Source of the DNA: Flavobacterium sp. CFS9
Lineage (GTDB): Bacteria; Bacteroidota; Bacteroidia; Flavobacteriales; Flavobacteriaceae
Reading direction: 5' to 3'
Assembly (NCBI RefSeq): GCF_041154745.1
Contig: NZ_AP031573.1
Location: 2,542,001 to 2,606,000, forward strand
Length of the DNA stretch: 64,000 nt
The translations under genes were made by a program, and so were the position numbers. The notes beneath the pieces are model-generated. The model did no database searches. It was not told the origin of the DNA and was given only the letters and a program-made list of their open reading frames with translations. Position 1 is the first letter of the stretch. Every line of letters starts with the position of its first letter. Below, piece after piece: positions 1-7,935 of the stretch.

Positions 1-815
1 TACAATACAGAAATGTAACTTACAAGGCTAACGGAAAAGACACAGGATTAGTTGATGATAACTTCAATTTCTTTAACCCTAAAGCAGGTTTAAATTACGC
101 AGTCAACTCAAAAAATACTTTTTACTTTTCATACGCAAGAGCGAATCGTGAACCTAACAGAACCGATTACGAAGGCGGGAATGTAAAGCCTGAAAAATTA
201 AATGATTTTGAATTAGGTTGGAGATTCAATTCAGAGAAATTTCAATTGAATTCGAATGTCTATTATATGGCTTACAAAGATCAGTTGATTTTGACCGGAA
301 GACTGGATGATGTTGGAGCTCCAATTCGTGCTAACACGGAGAAAAGTTACCGTCTAGGTTTAGAAGTTGATGCTACAATACAGCTTTCTGAAAAGTTTAT
401 CCTTAGACCTAATTTCACTTTAAGCAGTAATAAAAATATTGATTTAGCGGTTGAAGGGACACATTATGGAACAACCAATATCGCTTATTCTCCATCAGTT
501 ATCGCAGGAAATATTATTGTATATAGTCCAATCCAAAATCTGCACATTTCGCTATTGCAAAAGTTTGTAGGAGAACAATACATGAACAATATCGAATTAC
601 CAGCAGCGAAACTGGCAGATTATTTCGTAAACGATTTGAATGTGTCTTATGAAATCAAACCAAAATCAGTATTCAAATCTATTTTGATTACAGGTCTGGT
701 AAACAATTTTCTGGATAAAAAATATGTTTCAAATGGAGCAATGTGGGATGTGTACCCTTACTACTATCCTCAGGCAGGAATTAATTTCTTAGCAGGATTG
801 ACATTGAAATTCTAG
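1..815 (+). CDS. TonB-dependent receptor, C-terminal fragment (5' end outside window)
   Basis: The reading frame is open from base 3 and ends at TAG 813-815, giving about 270 residues of an outer-membrane beta-barrel. Alternating polar and aromatic strands, the segment FSYARANREPNRTDYEGG with its nearby KPEKLNDFELGWRF, and a final strand ending in phenylalanine (LTLKF) are typical of the C-terminal half of Bacteroidota TonB-dependent receptors, probably for a siderophore, metal complex or vitamin. The plug domain and TonB box lie upstream of the window, so the substrate cannot be judged. Internal TTG or ATG codons are not real starts, because conserved barrel sequence continues upstream of them. 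A strong terminator follows. Confidence 0.85.
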   Translation, partial: QYRNVTYKANGKDTGLVDDNFNFFNPKAGLNYAVNSKNTFYFSYARANREPNRTDYEGGNVKPEKLNDFELGWRFNSEKFQLNSNVYYMAYKDQLILTGRLDDVGAPIRANTEKSYRLGLEVDATIQLSEKFILRPNFTLSSNKNIDLAVEGTHYGTTNIAYSPSVIAGNIIVYSPIQNLHISLLQKFVGEQYMNNIELPAAKLADYFVNDLNVSYEIKPKSVFKSILITGLVNNFLDKKYVSNGAMWDVYPYYYPQAGINFLAGLTLKF

Positions 816-848
816 AAAAAAGTAAAATGTAAAAAGTAAAATGTAAAC

Positions 849-888
849 AAAAGCCTGAAAAGTTTTAATTTTCAGGCTTTTGTTTTTT
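849..888. terminator. Bidirectional intrinsic terminator
   Basis: The stem AAAAGCCTGAAAA / TTTTCAGGCTTTT with a short AT loop is followed by a T-run at 883-888. It sits between the convergent TonB receptor (plus) and the lipoprotein gene (minus), and A-rich sequence on the other side lets it work for both. Confidence 0.85.
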
Positions 889-1300
889 AATTGTAAACGT
901 GGATTATTGTTCCGGTAAATTCTACCCGATATTGTTTTAATGGATAATCTTTGCCTCCCAATCCGGTAAATAAGCTATAGGCTGTTTTGTCGCAGGAACA
1001 AACCGCATTTATACCATCGATTGTCATGGCAGTGCAGGAAGTTACGGGCTGATTTGGACAGGCAGCATCAAACGCATTGTAACCACTTCCGGTATTAAAA
1101 ATGATAATTCCTTTTGCTCCGTAATTTGGAATAATCACACCATTACTTACAAATTTAAGATTGGAATAAGCAGGCAGATTAGTATCAACAGACAGGTTAA
1201 CAGCATAACTAGGAATGTAAGGGTTTTTGTCGCGTCTACTATTTTCACTACAGGAGAAAAGCAGAGAAACAAAGACAATTAAGTGCCAGAATTTTTTCAT
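887..1300 (-). CDS. Rieske-fold-like lipoprotein lacking the histidine ligands
   Basis: A 137-residue protein with a lipoprotein signal (lipobox LLFSC, Cys17), so probably membrane-anchored. The C-terminal half aligns by eye with a Rieske [2Fe-2S] domain: CPN at 81-83, then 17 residues, then CSCD at 101-104, followed by TAYSLFTG, where Rieske proteins have CxH ... CxxHGxxFdxxTG. Both cysteines are kept, but the two histidine ligands are Asn83 and Asp104. A normal Rieske cluster is therefore unlikely; a structural role, disulfides or another metal are possible. It is convergent with the TonB receptor and has its own -7 box at 1324-1331. The fold assignment is inferred from motif spacing alone. 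Confidence 0.65.
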   Translation of the reverse strand: MKKFWHLIVFVSLLFSCSENSRRDKNPYIPSYAVNLSVDTNLPAYSNLKFVSNGVIIPNYGAKGIIIFNTGSGYNAFDAACPNQPVTSCTAMTIDGINAVCSCDKTAYSLFTGLGGKDYPLKQYRVEFTGTIIHVYN

Positions 1301-1323
1301 TATTTGAATAAGAATTAGTGAAA

Positions 1324-1331
1324 CAAAAATA
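1324..1331 (-). promoter_or_regulatory. Promoter -7 box for the Rieske-like lipoprotein gene
   Basis: The minus strand reads TATTTTTG, matching the Bacteroidota TAnnTTTG box, 23 bases before the ATG at 1300. No clear -33 element is seen. Confidence 0.5.
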
Positions 1332-1392
1332 AATTATTTACATTTGGATTCTATATGATTAACATATAATTATGTACTATTAAAAATAATAG

Positions 1393-1400
1393 TATATTTG
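1393..1400 (+). promoter_or_regulatory. greA promoter -7 box
   Basis: TATATTTG matches TAnnTTTG exactly. Transcription should start a few bases later, immediately before the leader hairpin at 1409. The -33 region is weak. Confidence 0.6.
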
Positions 1401-1408
1401 TAATTAAG

Positions 1409-1433
1409 AAATCCCGTCCCGATGGGATTTTTT
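1409..1433 (+). promoter_or_regulatory. Terminator-like hairpin in the greA 5' leader
   Basis: AAATCCC / GGGATTT with an 8-base loop is followed by six T residues (1428-1433). It lies between the greA -7 box and the greA start at 1457, so it falls in the first 30 or so bases of the transcript. It has the form of an intrinsic terminator, and no gene precedes it on this strand that would need one. It may be an attenuator. Confidence 0.6.
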
Positions 1434-1456
1434 GTATTTATATAAACGACGAAGTT

Positions 1457-1933
1457 ATGAGTAAAGTATCTTATTATACAGCAGAAGGATTAAAAAAATT
1501 AAAAGATGAGTTGGAGCATTTAAAAAGTGTAATGCGTCCAAAGGCATCTCAAGATATAGCAGAAGCAAGAGATAAAGGAGATTTGTCTGAAAATGCGGAG
1601 TATGATGCAGCAAAAGAAGCACAGGGTTTATTAGAAATGAGAATTGCTAAACTGGAAGAAGTGTATTCTAATGCAAGATTAATTGATGAATCACAATTAG
1701 ATGTTTCGAAGGCGTTGGTTCTTTCTAATGTAAAAATTAAGAATCAAAGTAACGGAATGGAAATGAAATATACACTTGTTGCTGAAAGTGAAGCAGATTT
1801 AAAAACAGGAAAAATCTCTGTAACGTCTCCTATTGGAAAAGGGTTACTGGGGAAATCTGTTGGAGAAGTAGCTGAAATTACTGTTCCCAATGGAGTTTTG
1901 AAATTTGAGATTCTTGAAATTACCAGAGACTAA
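1457..1933 (+). CDS. greA: Transcription elongation factor GreA
   Basis: A 158-residue full-length GreA. It stimulates the intrinsic RNA cleavage of backtracked RNA polymerase. The N-terminal coiled coil carries the tip signature GDLSENAEY (residues 41-49), with acidic Asp42 and Glu45 that reach the polymerase active site; the C-terminal FKBP-like domain follows from about residue 80. It has its own promoter and a terminator-like leader hairpin. A HIT-family gene follows 65 bases downstream and is probably co-transcribed. Confidence 0.97.
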   Translation: MSKVSYYTAEGLKKLKDELEHLKSVMRPKASQDIAEARDKGDLSENAEYDAAKEAQGLLEMRIAKLEEVYSNARLIDESQLDVSKALVLSNVKIKNQSNGMEMKYTLVAESEADLKTGKISVTSPIGKGLLGKSVGEVAEITVPNGVLKFEILEITRD

Positions 1934-1998
1934 TTTTTTACGTTTAACTGTTTAATCGTTAAATAGGTTAGACGATTTACCCCATAAACAAAGAAATA

Positions 1999-2388
1999 AT
2001 GCCATCAATATTTACCAAAATAGTAAACGGAGAAATTCCTGCTTATAAAATTGCTGAAGATGATAATTATCTGGCTTTTTTAGATGTAAACCCAAATGCA
2101 AAAGGACACACACTTTGTATTCCGAAACAAGAAATCGACAAGATTTTTGATATGGAAGAGGAGTTGTATTTAGGATTAATGAAGTTTTCTAAAAAAGTTG
2201 CAGCAGCCTTGGAAAAAACGGTTCCTTGCAAGAGAGTTGGAGTGGCAGTTGTTGGTCTTGAAGTACCTCACGCACACGTACATTTGATTCCGTTAAACGA
2301 AATGGATGAAATGCGTTTTCATAACAAAGTAAAACTTTCTAAAGAAGAGTTTGAGGCTTTAGCTAAAGATATTCAGGCGAATTTATAA
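1999..2388 (+). CDS. HIT family nucleotide hydrolase
   Basis: A 129-residue histidine-triad protein of the HINT branch. The catalytic triad is HAHVHLI (His91, His93, His95), preceded by the conserved FLDVNPNAKGHTLCIPK segment. Such proteins hydrolyse adenosine phosphoramidates or aminoacyl-adenylates; the in vivo substrate is unknown. Length is normal for the family. It follows greA by 65 bases, an arrangement I recall from other Flavobacteria, suggesting one transcript. Confidence 0.93.
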   Translation: MPSIFTKIVNGEIPAYKIAEDDNYLAFLDVNPNAKGHTLCIPKQEIDKIFDMEEELYLGLMKFSKKVAAALEKTVPCKRVGVAVVGLEVPHAHVHLIPLNEMDEMRFHNKVKLSKEEFEALAKDIQANL

Positions 2389-2400
2389 GCAAAAAAACAA

Positions 2401-2545
2401 AGGGTTCAACTGATCGAAAACAAACTGTCCAACTGAGTGAAGTCGAAGTTGAGGGTTGTTTGAAAATAAAAGAATCTCGACTCCGCTCGATTTGACAGTT
2501 GAAGTTTGGTTTAAAAAAAATGACTTCGCTCGGTTTGAAAGGTGA
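2401..2545. repeat. Degenerate intergenic repeat cluster
   Basis: About 190 bases without a gene hold several imperfect copies of GACTTCGCTC / CTCGACTCCGCTCGATTTGACAG-type words in both orientations: GAGTGAAGTCGAAGTTGAG near 2434, CTCGACTCCGCTCGA near 2477 and GACTTCGCTCGGTTTGA near 2522. They can fold back on each other. Similar words scatter through Flavobacterium intergenic regions. No coding signal is seen. Confidence 0.5.
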
Positions 2546-2558
2546 AATAAAATAGATT

Positions 2559-2594
2559 AAAGTGTAGTGAAAGTAATTTTACTACACTTTTTTA
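2559..2594. terminator. Bidirectional terminator
   Basis: AAAGTGTAGT / ACTACACTTT with a 12-base loop, then T residues. The right arm contains the last codons and TAG of the minus-strand histidine kinase, so it can end both the greA-HIT transcript and the kinase transcript. Confidence 0.75.
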
Positions 2595-3730
2595 TTTAGT
2601 AAAATCTGAAAAGTAGTTCCTTTTCCAATTTCAGATTGTAAAACTTTTATCTTTCCGTTATGATATTCCTCAACGATCCTTTTGGTTAAGGAAAGTCCAA
2701 GCCCCCAACCACGTTTTTTGGTTGTAAAACCGGGTTCGAAAATAGTTTTGAACTGCTTTTTAGAAATTCCAGTTCCGGAGTCTTTTACATTAATTTTGAC
2801 ATGATGTGCATCTTCTTCAATTAGAAGATCCAGCGTTCCTTTTCCTTTCATCGCATCAATCGCATTCTTAACTAAATTCTCAATAGTCCAGCTGTGGAGC
2901 GTTGGATTTATCATTGCCAAAATGCTTTGTTGAGGAGTTTGATAAGAGAAAGTAACCTGTTTCGAAAAACGGGATTGTAAATATTGGTATGTATTTAAAG
3001 TTTCGGCAACAATATCTTTTTCTTCTAAAACAGGAACCGATCCAATTTTAGAAAAACGGTCAGTGATAGTCTGTAAGCGTTCAATGTCTTTTTCAATTTC
3101 AAGAGTTATAGACGAATCAATTTCTTCTGCTTTTAAAATCTCAACCCAGCCAATTAAAGAGGATAAAGGTGTTCCGATTTGATGCGCCGTTTCTTTTGCC
3201 ATTCCTGCCCAGAGTTTATTTTGGGTAGCCATTTTGGTGCTTCTGTAAAAATTATAAATCAAAGCCCCAAACAAAAAGATAATCAGCAATAAAGCGATGG
3301 GATAATATTTCAGCTTGTTTATCAATGCCGAATTTCCATAATACAATTCCTGATGTTTTCCAGGTGCATATTCAATAACGATAGGCTCGTTTTCGTTTTT
3401 CAGATTTTTAAGATAGGATAAGGTGCTTTCGTTATTTTGCAGTACTTCTTCCGGAACATTCACAGAACTAATCACTTTGTTATACATGGTAAGCATAACA
3501 GGAACCGAAGTATTGTTGTTGATGATTTCAAGCGGCAAATCTAAATTAGTATTTTCATCTGCATTGATCAGTGTCTTTTGCGCATTGGCCCAAAGATTCA
3601 TCTTTAAGCGCTCTTCGTTTTTAAAGATTTGGAAAAAAGTATAAGTGTTCCAGAGAATCAGGGAAATGATTAAAAAGGAAATGGTAATAATGATCCAACG
3701 GGTTGTATTTCTTCTCTCAGAAAAAGACAT
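2582..3730 (-). CDS. Membrane sensor histidine kinase (orphan)
   Basis: A 382-residue kinase starting at MSFSERRN; the open frame extends 13 codons further upstream, but that segment is AT-rich and lacks protein character. Layout: TM1 about 11-30, periplasmic sensor region about 31-142, TM2 about 143-163, then dimerisation/phosphoacceptor with His183 in AKETAHQIGTPLSSL, an N-box (WTIENLVKNAIDAM), G1 (DSGTGIS) and G2 (GWGLGLSLTKRIVEEY). The HQIGTPLSS form of the H-box is characteristic of a Bacteroidota subgroup. No response regulator is adjacent, so the partner is encoded elsewhere. The ligand is unknown. Confidence 0.92.
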   Translation of the reverse strand: MSFSERRNTTRWIIITISFLIISLILWNTYTFFQIFKNEERLKMNLWANAQKTLINADENTNLDLPLEIINNNTSVPVMLTMYNKVISSVNVPEEVLQNNESTLSYLKNLKNENEPIVIEYAPGKHQELYYGNSALINKLKYYPIALLLIIFLFGALIYNFYRSTKMATQNKLWAGMAKETAHQIGTPLSSLIGWVEILKAEEIDSSITLEIEKDIERLQTITDRFSKIGSVPVLEEKDIVAETLNTYQYLQSRFSKQVTFSYQTPQQSILAMINPTLHSWTIENLVKNAIDAMKGKGTLDLLIEEDAHHVKINVKDSGTGISKKQFKTIFEPGFTTKKRGWGLGLSLTKRIVEEYHNGKIKVLQSEIGKGTTFQILLNKKV

Positions 3731-3826
3731 AACTATTTTTTTGTGGTATAAATATAACGAAATATACACATTTAATATTTTGTGTAACGATAAAGATTTT
3801 TTTGTTTTAAAGTCGGAAACTATTTC

Positions 3827-3854
3827 TTTGGATTAAACGATTTTTCTATTTTTG
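3827..3854 (+). promoter_or_regulatory. Promoter of the flavin reductase-DUF3127 unit
   Basis: TTTG at 3827-3830 and TATTTTTG at 3847-3854 are 16 bases apart, close to the Bacteroidota TTTG / TAnnTTTG pair. The ATG follows at 3891. Confidence 0.65.
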
Positions 3855-3890
3855 TAGCTACGGAAATGAGATTCCTTTAAAAAGAAAAAT

Positions 3891-4766
3891 ATGATTAGTA
3901 TTGATCCAAAAGAAATACCAACGGCCAAATTGCAAGGCTATTTACAAAGTGCTGTAGGGCCCAGACCAATTGCATTTGCAAGTACAATTAGTGCTAAGGG
4001 AATACCTAATTTGTCGCCTTTTAGTTTCTTTAATGTGTTCAGTGCCAATCCGCCAATTTTGGTTTTTTCGCCAGCGCGACGTGTACGTGATAATACCATT
4101 AAACACACCCTGATTAACGCTGAGGAAACTCGTGAAGTAGTTATAAATGTTGTGAATTATGATTTGGTACAGCAAACATCGTTAGCGAGTACTGAATACG
4201 GAGATGGTGTAAATGAATTTATAAAAGCCGGTTTGACGCAAGTTCCGTCTGATTTTGTAAAGCCTTACCGTGTAAAAGAGTCTCCGGTACAGTTTGAATG
4301 TAAAGTCACTCAGATTATTCCATTAGGAGATCAGGGTGGTGCGGGAAATCTGATTCTTTGTGAAGTGGTTAAACTTCACATTAGCGAAGCCATTTTAGAT
4401 GAAAACGGAGCCATTGATCAGCATAAAATAGATTTGGTTTCAAGATTGGGCAGTAATTGGTACTCCCGATCGAATCAGGGACTTTTTGAAGTGCCAAAAC
4501 CCTTGACCACTTTAGGAGTAGGAGTAGATGTAATTCCTGACTTTATTAAAGAAAGCCCTGTTTTTGATGGGAATGATCTGGGGAAATTAGGGAATATTGA
4601 AGCCTTGCCTACCACAGAAGAAGTTAGTATATTTGTGAAAGAAAATTTTTCGGTAAAAGGAGTTTTAAGCTCTGACGATCTTGAAAAAGTACATTTGGAA
4701 GCCAAAAAATACCTCAATAAAGATGATATTTTGTCGGCCTGGAAAGTACTTTTAGCAAAACAATAA
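3891..4766 (+). CDS. Flavin reductase-like domain protein
   Basis: A 291-residue protein with an FMN-binding split-barrel flavin reductase-like domain over about residues 15-200. Signatures are AVGPRPIAFASTISAKGIPNLSP, then SFFNVFSANPPILVFSP, which line the flavin site in this family. The C-terminal 90 residues form an extra, mostly helical tail. Family members bind FMN and may reduce flavin with NAD(P)H or serve as flavoprotein partners; the specific reaction here is unknown. A DUF3127 gene follows after 31 bases, probably in the same transcript. Confidence 0.85.
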   Translation: MISIDPKEIPTAKLQGYLQSAVGPRPIAFASTISAKGIPNLSPFSFFNVFSANPPILVFSPARRVRDNTIKHTLINAEETREVVINVVNYDLVQQTSLASTEYGDGVNEFIKAGLTQVPSDFVKPYRVKESPVQFECKVTQIIPLGDQGGAGNLILCEVVKLHISEAILDENGAIDQHKIDLVSRLGSNWYSRSNQGLFEVPKPLTTLGVGVDVIPDFIKESPVFDGNDLGKLGNIEALPTTEEVSIFVKENFSVKGVLSSDDLEKVHLEAKKYLNKDDILSAWKVLLAKQ

Positions 4767-4797
4767 GAATAGAAACAATAATTAATATAGAAAGAAG

Positions 4798-5169
4798 ATG
4801 GAAGTTACAGGGAAAGTAAAAGTGGTGAACCCAGAGCAACAAGTTAGTGCTGCATTCAAAAAAAGAGAGTTGGTTGTTACCACAGATGAGCAATATCCAC
4901 AGCATATTTTGATCGAATTTACGCAAGATAAATGCGATTTATTAAGTAGCTACAAACAAGGTGAGGCAGTAAAAGTTTCTATCAATTTAAGAGGAAGAGA
5001 ATGGGTTAATCCACAAGGAGAAACCAGATATTTCAATAGTATTCAGGGTTGGAGAATCGAAAGACTGGCACCGGAAGGTCCTGGACAAACGCCTCCAATG
5101 CCAGCTGCAGAAGCTTTTGCACCTGCAACTAATTTAAACGAAGACGAACCGGACGATTTACCGTTCTAA
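4798..5169 (+). CDS. DUF3127 domain protein (OB-fold-like, SSB-like)
   Basis: A 123-residue protein recognised as DUF3127: MEVTGKVKVV, KRELVVTTDEQYPQ, and the core NLRGREWVNPQGETRYFNSIQGW. Beta-rich sequence followed by a flexible proline-rich acidic tail ending EDEPDDLPF closely resembles the architecture of single-stranded DNA-binding proteins, whose acidic DDDIPF tip recruits partners. A nucleic-acid-binding role is plausible but inferred. Length is normal. It is encoded directly before aat. Confidence 0.85.
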   Translation: MEVTGKVKVVNPEQQVSAAFKKRELVVTTDEQYPQHILIEFTQDKCDLLSSYKQGEAVKVSINLRGREWVNPQGETRYFNSIQGWRIERLAPEGPGQTPPMPAAEAFAPATNLNEDEPDDLPF

Positions 5170-5191
5170 GAAAGTTTAAATTTCAAAAATT

Positions 5192-5238
5192 AAATTCCAA
5201 ATTCCAATTCGTAAATGTGCAATTGGGATTTGGAATTT
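5192..5238. repeat. Long perfect-stem inverted repeat of AAATTCC words
   Basis: An 18-base arm (5192-5209) pairs with 5221-5238 with a single G-T pair, around an 11-base loop. It lies between DUF3127 and aat and is followed by TATTTTTG. It could act as a terminator-like structure. The TTGGAATTT/AAATTCCAA word recurs at 17995-18102 and 63836-63912. Confidence 0.65.
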
Positions 5239-5339
5239 ATTTTTGTATGTAAATTTAGTGCAGTAGTTTGTTAGTTCTGAAAAAGGAAAGGTTGAAACTC
5301 AATCCTGGAATTTGGAATTTTATAATTGATTTTTTTTAA

Positions 5340-5978
5340 ATGTATTACGTATTTAACGATTTGTTCTTTCCGCCCGTTTCAGAAGCCGATGAAGAAGGAA
5401 TTCTCGCCATTGGCGGAGATTTAGATCCGGAAAGACTAAAGTTGGCTTATCAAAGCGGAATTTTTCCCTGGTTTAATGAAGGAGAGCCTATTCTTTGGTG
5501 GTCACCGGATCCCAGAATGGTTTTGTTTTTGGATGAACTGATCGTGTCAAAAAGTATGCGTAATGTTTTGAATAGAAAACAATTCAAGGTTACTTTTAAT
5601 AAAAGTTTCAGAGAGGTGATTTCGAATTGCCAAAAAATAAAACGTGAAGGACAGGATGGAACCTGGATTTCAAACGAAATGATTGATGCTTATTGTAAGC
5701 TTAACGAGCAGGGAATCGCAAAATCTGTCGAGGTTTGGCAGGATGACGTTCTCGTTGGAGGCTTGTATGGGATCGATTTGGGTCATGTTTTTTGCGGCGA
5801 AAGTATGTTTTCGAAAGTATCAAATGCTTCAAAAGTAGCTTTCATAGCTTTGGTGAATTATTTAAAAGAAGGAAATTATAAACTCCTGGATTGTCAGGTC
5901 TACAACTCCCATTTAGAAAGTTTGGGCTGTCGTGAGATTGATCGCGAGGAGTTTATAGCGATCTTAAAAAAGGAGTGA
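5340..5978 (+). CDS. aat: Leucyl/phenylalanyl-tRNA--protein transferase
   Basis: A 212-residue Aat, full length. It adds Leu or Phe to N-terminal Arg or Lys of proteins, marking them for ClpS-ClpAP (N-degron pathway). Recognisable segments are FPPVSEADEEGILAIGGDL, the QSGIFPWFNEGEPILWWSPDPRMVL block and GGLYGIDLGHVFCGESMFS. The ATG at 5340 fits the family N-terminus. It is 170 bases after the DUF3127 gene, separated by an inverted repeat. Confidence 0.96.
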   Translation: MYYVFNDLFFPPVSEADEEGILAIGGDLDPERLKLAYQSGIFPWFNEGEPILWWSPDPRMVLFLDELIVSKSMRNVLNRKQFKVTFNKSFREVISNCQKIKREGQDGTWISNEMIDAYCKLNEQGIAKSVEVWQDDVLVGGLYGIDLGHVFCGESMFSKVSNASKVAFIALVNYLKEGNYKLLDCQVYNSHLESLGCREIDREEFIAILKKE

Positions 5979-6030
5979 AAGAGGTACACTTCATGTTGTG
6001 AAAAGGGCTTTTTAAAAACGAGATTGTTTG

Positions 6031-6741
6031 TTAGAAATTAAGTTTTGTAAAATTCCAGTTTATCGTATTAAAAAGCACCAGCTCATTGTTTAAAGTTGGT
6101 AATTCCAAAATTATTTTGAGGGTCTCATGTGCCATCATCGTACCCATAATTCCGGGTAATGTTCCTAAAACACCATTCAGATTACAATTCGGGACATCTT
6201 TCGGGTCCGGCATTTCGGGAAATAAATCACGTAAATTTTTACTGCCCTTGTGATTGAAAACGGAAATTTGTCCTTCAAACTTTAAGATGCTGCCATAAAC
6301 CAGAGTTTTTTGCAGCGCCACACAGGTATCGTTAACCAAATAGCGTGTAGTAAAATTATCCGAACCATCGACCACAATATCATATTGTTCAATAACCTGT
6401 ACGGCATTTTCCGGAGTTATTTTCTCGACTATAGCTTCGACTGTTATTAATGGATTGAGTTCTGAAACTGCTTCTTTTGCAACAACAGCTTTAAGTTGGC
6501 CAATTTCTTTTTCGGTATATAAAATTTGTCGGTGAAGATTATGAATCTCGATAGTGTCAAAGTCCATAATACCGATATAACCAACTCCTGCTGTGGCAAT
6601 GTATTGTAAAATAGGACATCCTAAACCACCGGCACCAATTACTAGAACCCTTGCCTTTTTGAGTTTTTCCTGACCTTCGTCGCCAATTTCGGGAAGAATG
6701 GTTTGCCTGTTGTAACGTAAAAATTCCTGTATGATGCTCAT
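6031..6741 (-). CDS. thiF: ThiF/MoeB-family adenylyltransferase (ThiS activation)
   Basis: A 236-residue E1-like enzyme, last gene of the thi operon, expected to adenylate the C-terminal glycine of ThiS. It has the nucleotide loop GAGGLG (37-42), the HNLHRQ segment with Arg71, Asp128 in VDGSDNFTTRYLVND, and Cys186 in NCNLNGVLGTLPG. The two CxxC zinc pairs found in E. coli ThiF and MoeB are absent: the expected CYRCLFP site reads NLRDLFP. It therefore probably folds without zinc. The gene is 68 bases after thiH. Confidence 0.9.
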   Translation of the reverse strand: MSIIQEFLRYNRQTILPEIGDEGQEKLKKARVLVIGAGGLGCPILQYIATAGVGYIGIMDFDTIEIHNLHRQILYTEKEIGQLKAVVAKEAVSELNPLITVEAIVEKITPENAVQVIEQYDIVVDGSDNFTTRYLVNDTCVALQKTLVYGSILKFEGQISVFNHKGSKNLRDLFPEMPDPKDVPNCNLNGVLGTLPGIMGTMMAHETLKIILELPTLNNELVLFNTINWNFTKLNF

Positions 6742-6803
6742 TTTGGTGAAATGTGGTTCGTGAAATGTGAAATGTGAGATGTGGTTTGTGAAACCTGAAA
6801 CCT
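6742..6803. repeat. GTGAAATGTG / CCTGAAACCTGAAAC word repeats
   Basis: A gene-free spacer made almost wholly of short direct words: GTGAAATGTGAAATGTGAG, then GTGAAACCTGAAACCTGAAAC. The same words occur at 10740-10803, 12650-12690, 16778-16950 and 63836-63860. Confidence 0.6.
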
Positions 6804-6809
6804 GAAACT

Positions 6810-7931
6810 TTAAATTTGTTGACTAAAACTTTTATCCCAGTCTTTCCAGACAGGTTCGTAGCCTGAATTCGTTATAATTTGTGCAATTTCTTTGGCACAA
6901 CGCTCGTCACTGATTTCAAATTGTTCCAGAGATTGCGGATCAACAACGTAGCCGCCGGGATTGGTTTTAGAGCCCGCGCTCATACTGGTCACACCAATAG
7001 GGATAATATTGTTTCTGAACTTCTCATTCTCACGTGTCGAGATTGAGATTTCCAAATCCTCATTCCATAGGCGATAGGCACAAATAAGCTGTGTCAAATT
7101 TTTGTCATCCATAATAAAATTAGGTTCAATAATGCCTTCTGCCGGGCGTAGTCTCGGAAAAGAAACCGAATATTTAGTCTGCCAGTATTTCTTTTGAAGA
7201 TAATCCAGATGTAGCGCATTAAAAAAGCTATCGGTTCGCCAGTCTTCCAAGCCTAATAAAACCCCCAATCCCATCTTATGGATACCTGCTGTCCCAATAC
7301 GATCGGGAGTTTCGAGTCTATAATCAAAGTTTGATTTTTTGCCTTTTGTATGGTATTTTTTATACACTTCCTGATGGTAGGTCTCCTGATATACCAAAAC
7401 GGAATATACACCAGCCTGATGTAAACGTTCGTAATCTTCGGTTGAAAGCGGCTGGACTTCCACAGAAATAATGGAGAATTCTTTTCGTATTAAGGCAATT
7501 GCATTCAAAAAATAATTGATGTTGACGGTATAATTTGCTTCACCGGTCACCAATAAAACATGGTCAAAACCAATCTCTTTTAAAGCTTCTACCTCAATTT
7601 TTATCTCAGCATCAGTAAGGGTTTTTCGTTTGATTTTATTGTCCAAACTAAATCCGCAATATGTACAGATATTTTGGCATTCGTTGCTTAGATATAAAGG
7701 AGCGTACATTTGTATGGTTTTTCCAAAACGCTTTTTGGTAATTTCATGGCATTTTTGTGCCATCTGCTCCAGATAATTTTGTGCAGAAGGAGAAATCAGA
7801 GTCAAAAAATCATCGAGGGTGTATTTGGCTTTGGCCAAAGTCCGCTCGACATCTTTCGATGTAATTTGATAGATTCTGGATTGAATATCATCCCAATTAT
7901 AGTTTTCAAAAACAGATTTAAATGTTTTCAT
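6810..7931 (-). CDS. thiH: 2-iminoacetate synthase ThiH (tyrosine lyase)
   Basis: A 373-residue radical SAM enzyme that cleaves tyrosine to dehydroglycine for the thiazole ring. The [4Fe-4S] motif is CQNICTYC (Cys85, Cys89, Cys92). The C-terminal ISTRENEKFRNNIIPIGVTSMSAGSKTNPGGY block is typical of ThiH. I chose ATG at 7931 (MKTFKSVFENY); an in-frame start 12 codons upstream would run through an inverted repeat and looks spurious. The anaerobic-type ThiH replaces glycine oxidase ThiO. Confidence 0.95.
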   Translation of the reverse strand: MKTFKSVFENYNWDDIQSRIYQITSKDVERTLAKAKYTLDDFLTLISPSAQNYLEQMAQKCHEITKKRFGKTIQMYAPLYLSNECQNICTYCGFSLDNKIKRKTLTDAEIKIEVEALKEIGFDHVLLVTGEANYTVNINYFLNAIALIRKEFSIISVEVQPLSTEDYERLHQAGVYSVLVYQETYHQEVYKKYHTKGKKSNFDYRLETPDRIGTAGIHKMGLGVLLGLEDWRTDSFFNALHLDYLQKKYWQTKYSVSFPRLRPAEGIIEPNFIMDDKNLTQLICAYRLWNEDLEISISTRENEKFRNNIIPIGVTSMSAGSKTNPGGYVVDPQSLEQFEISDERCAKEIAQIITNSGYEPVWKDWDKSFSQQI

Positions 7932-7935
7932 AGTT

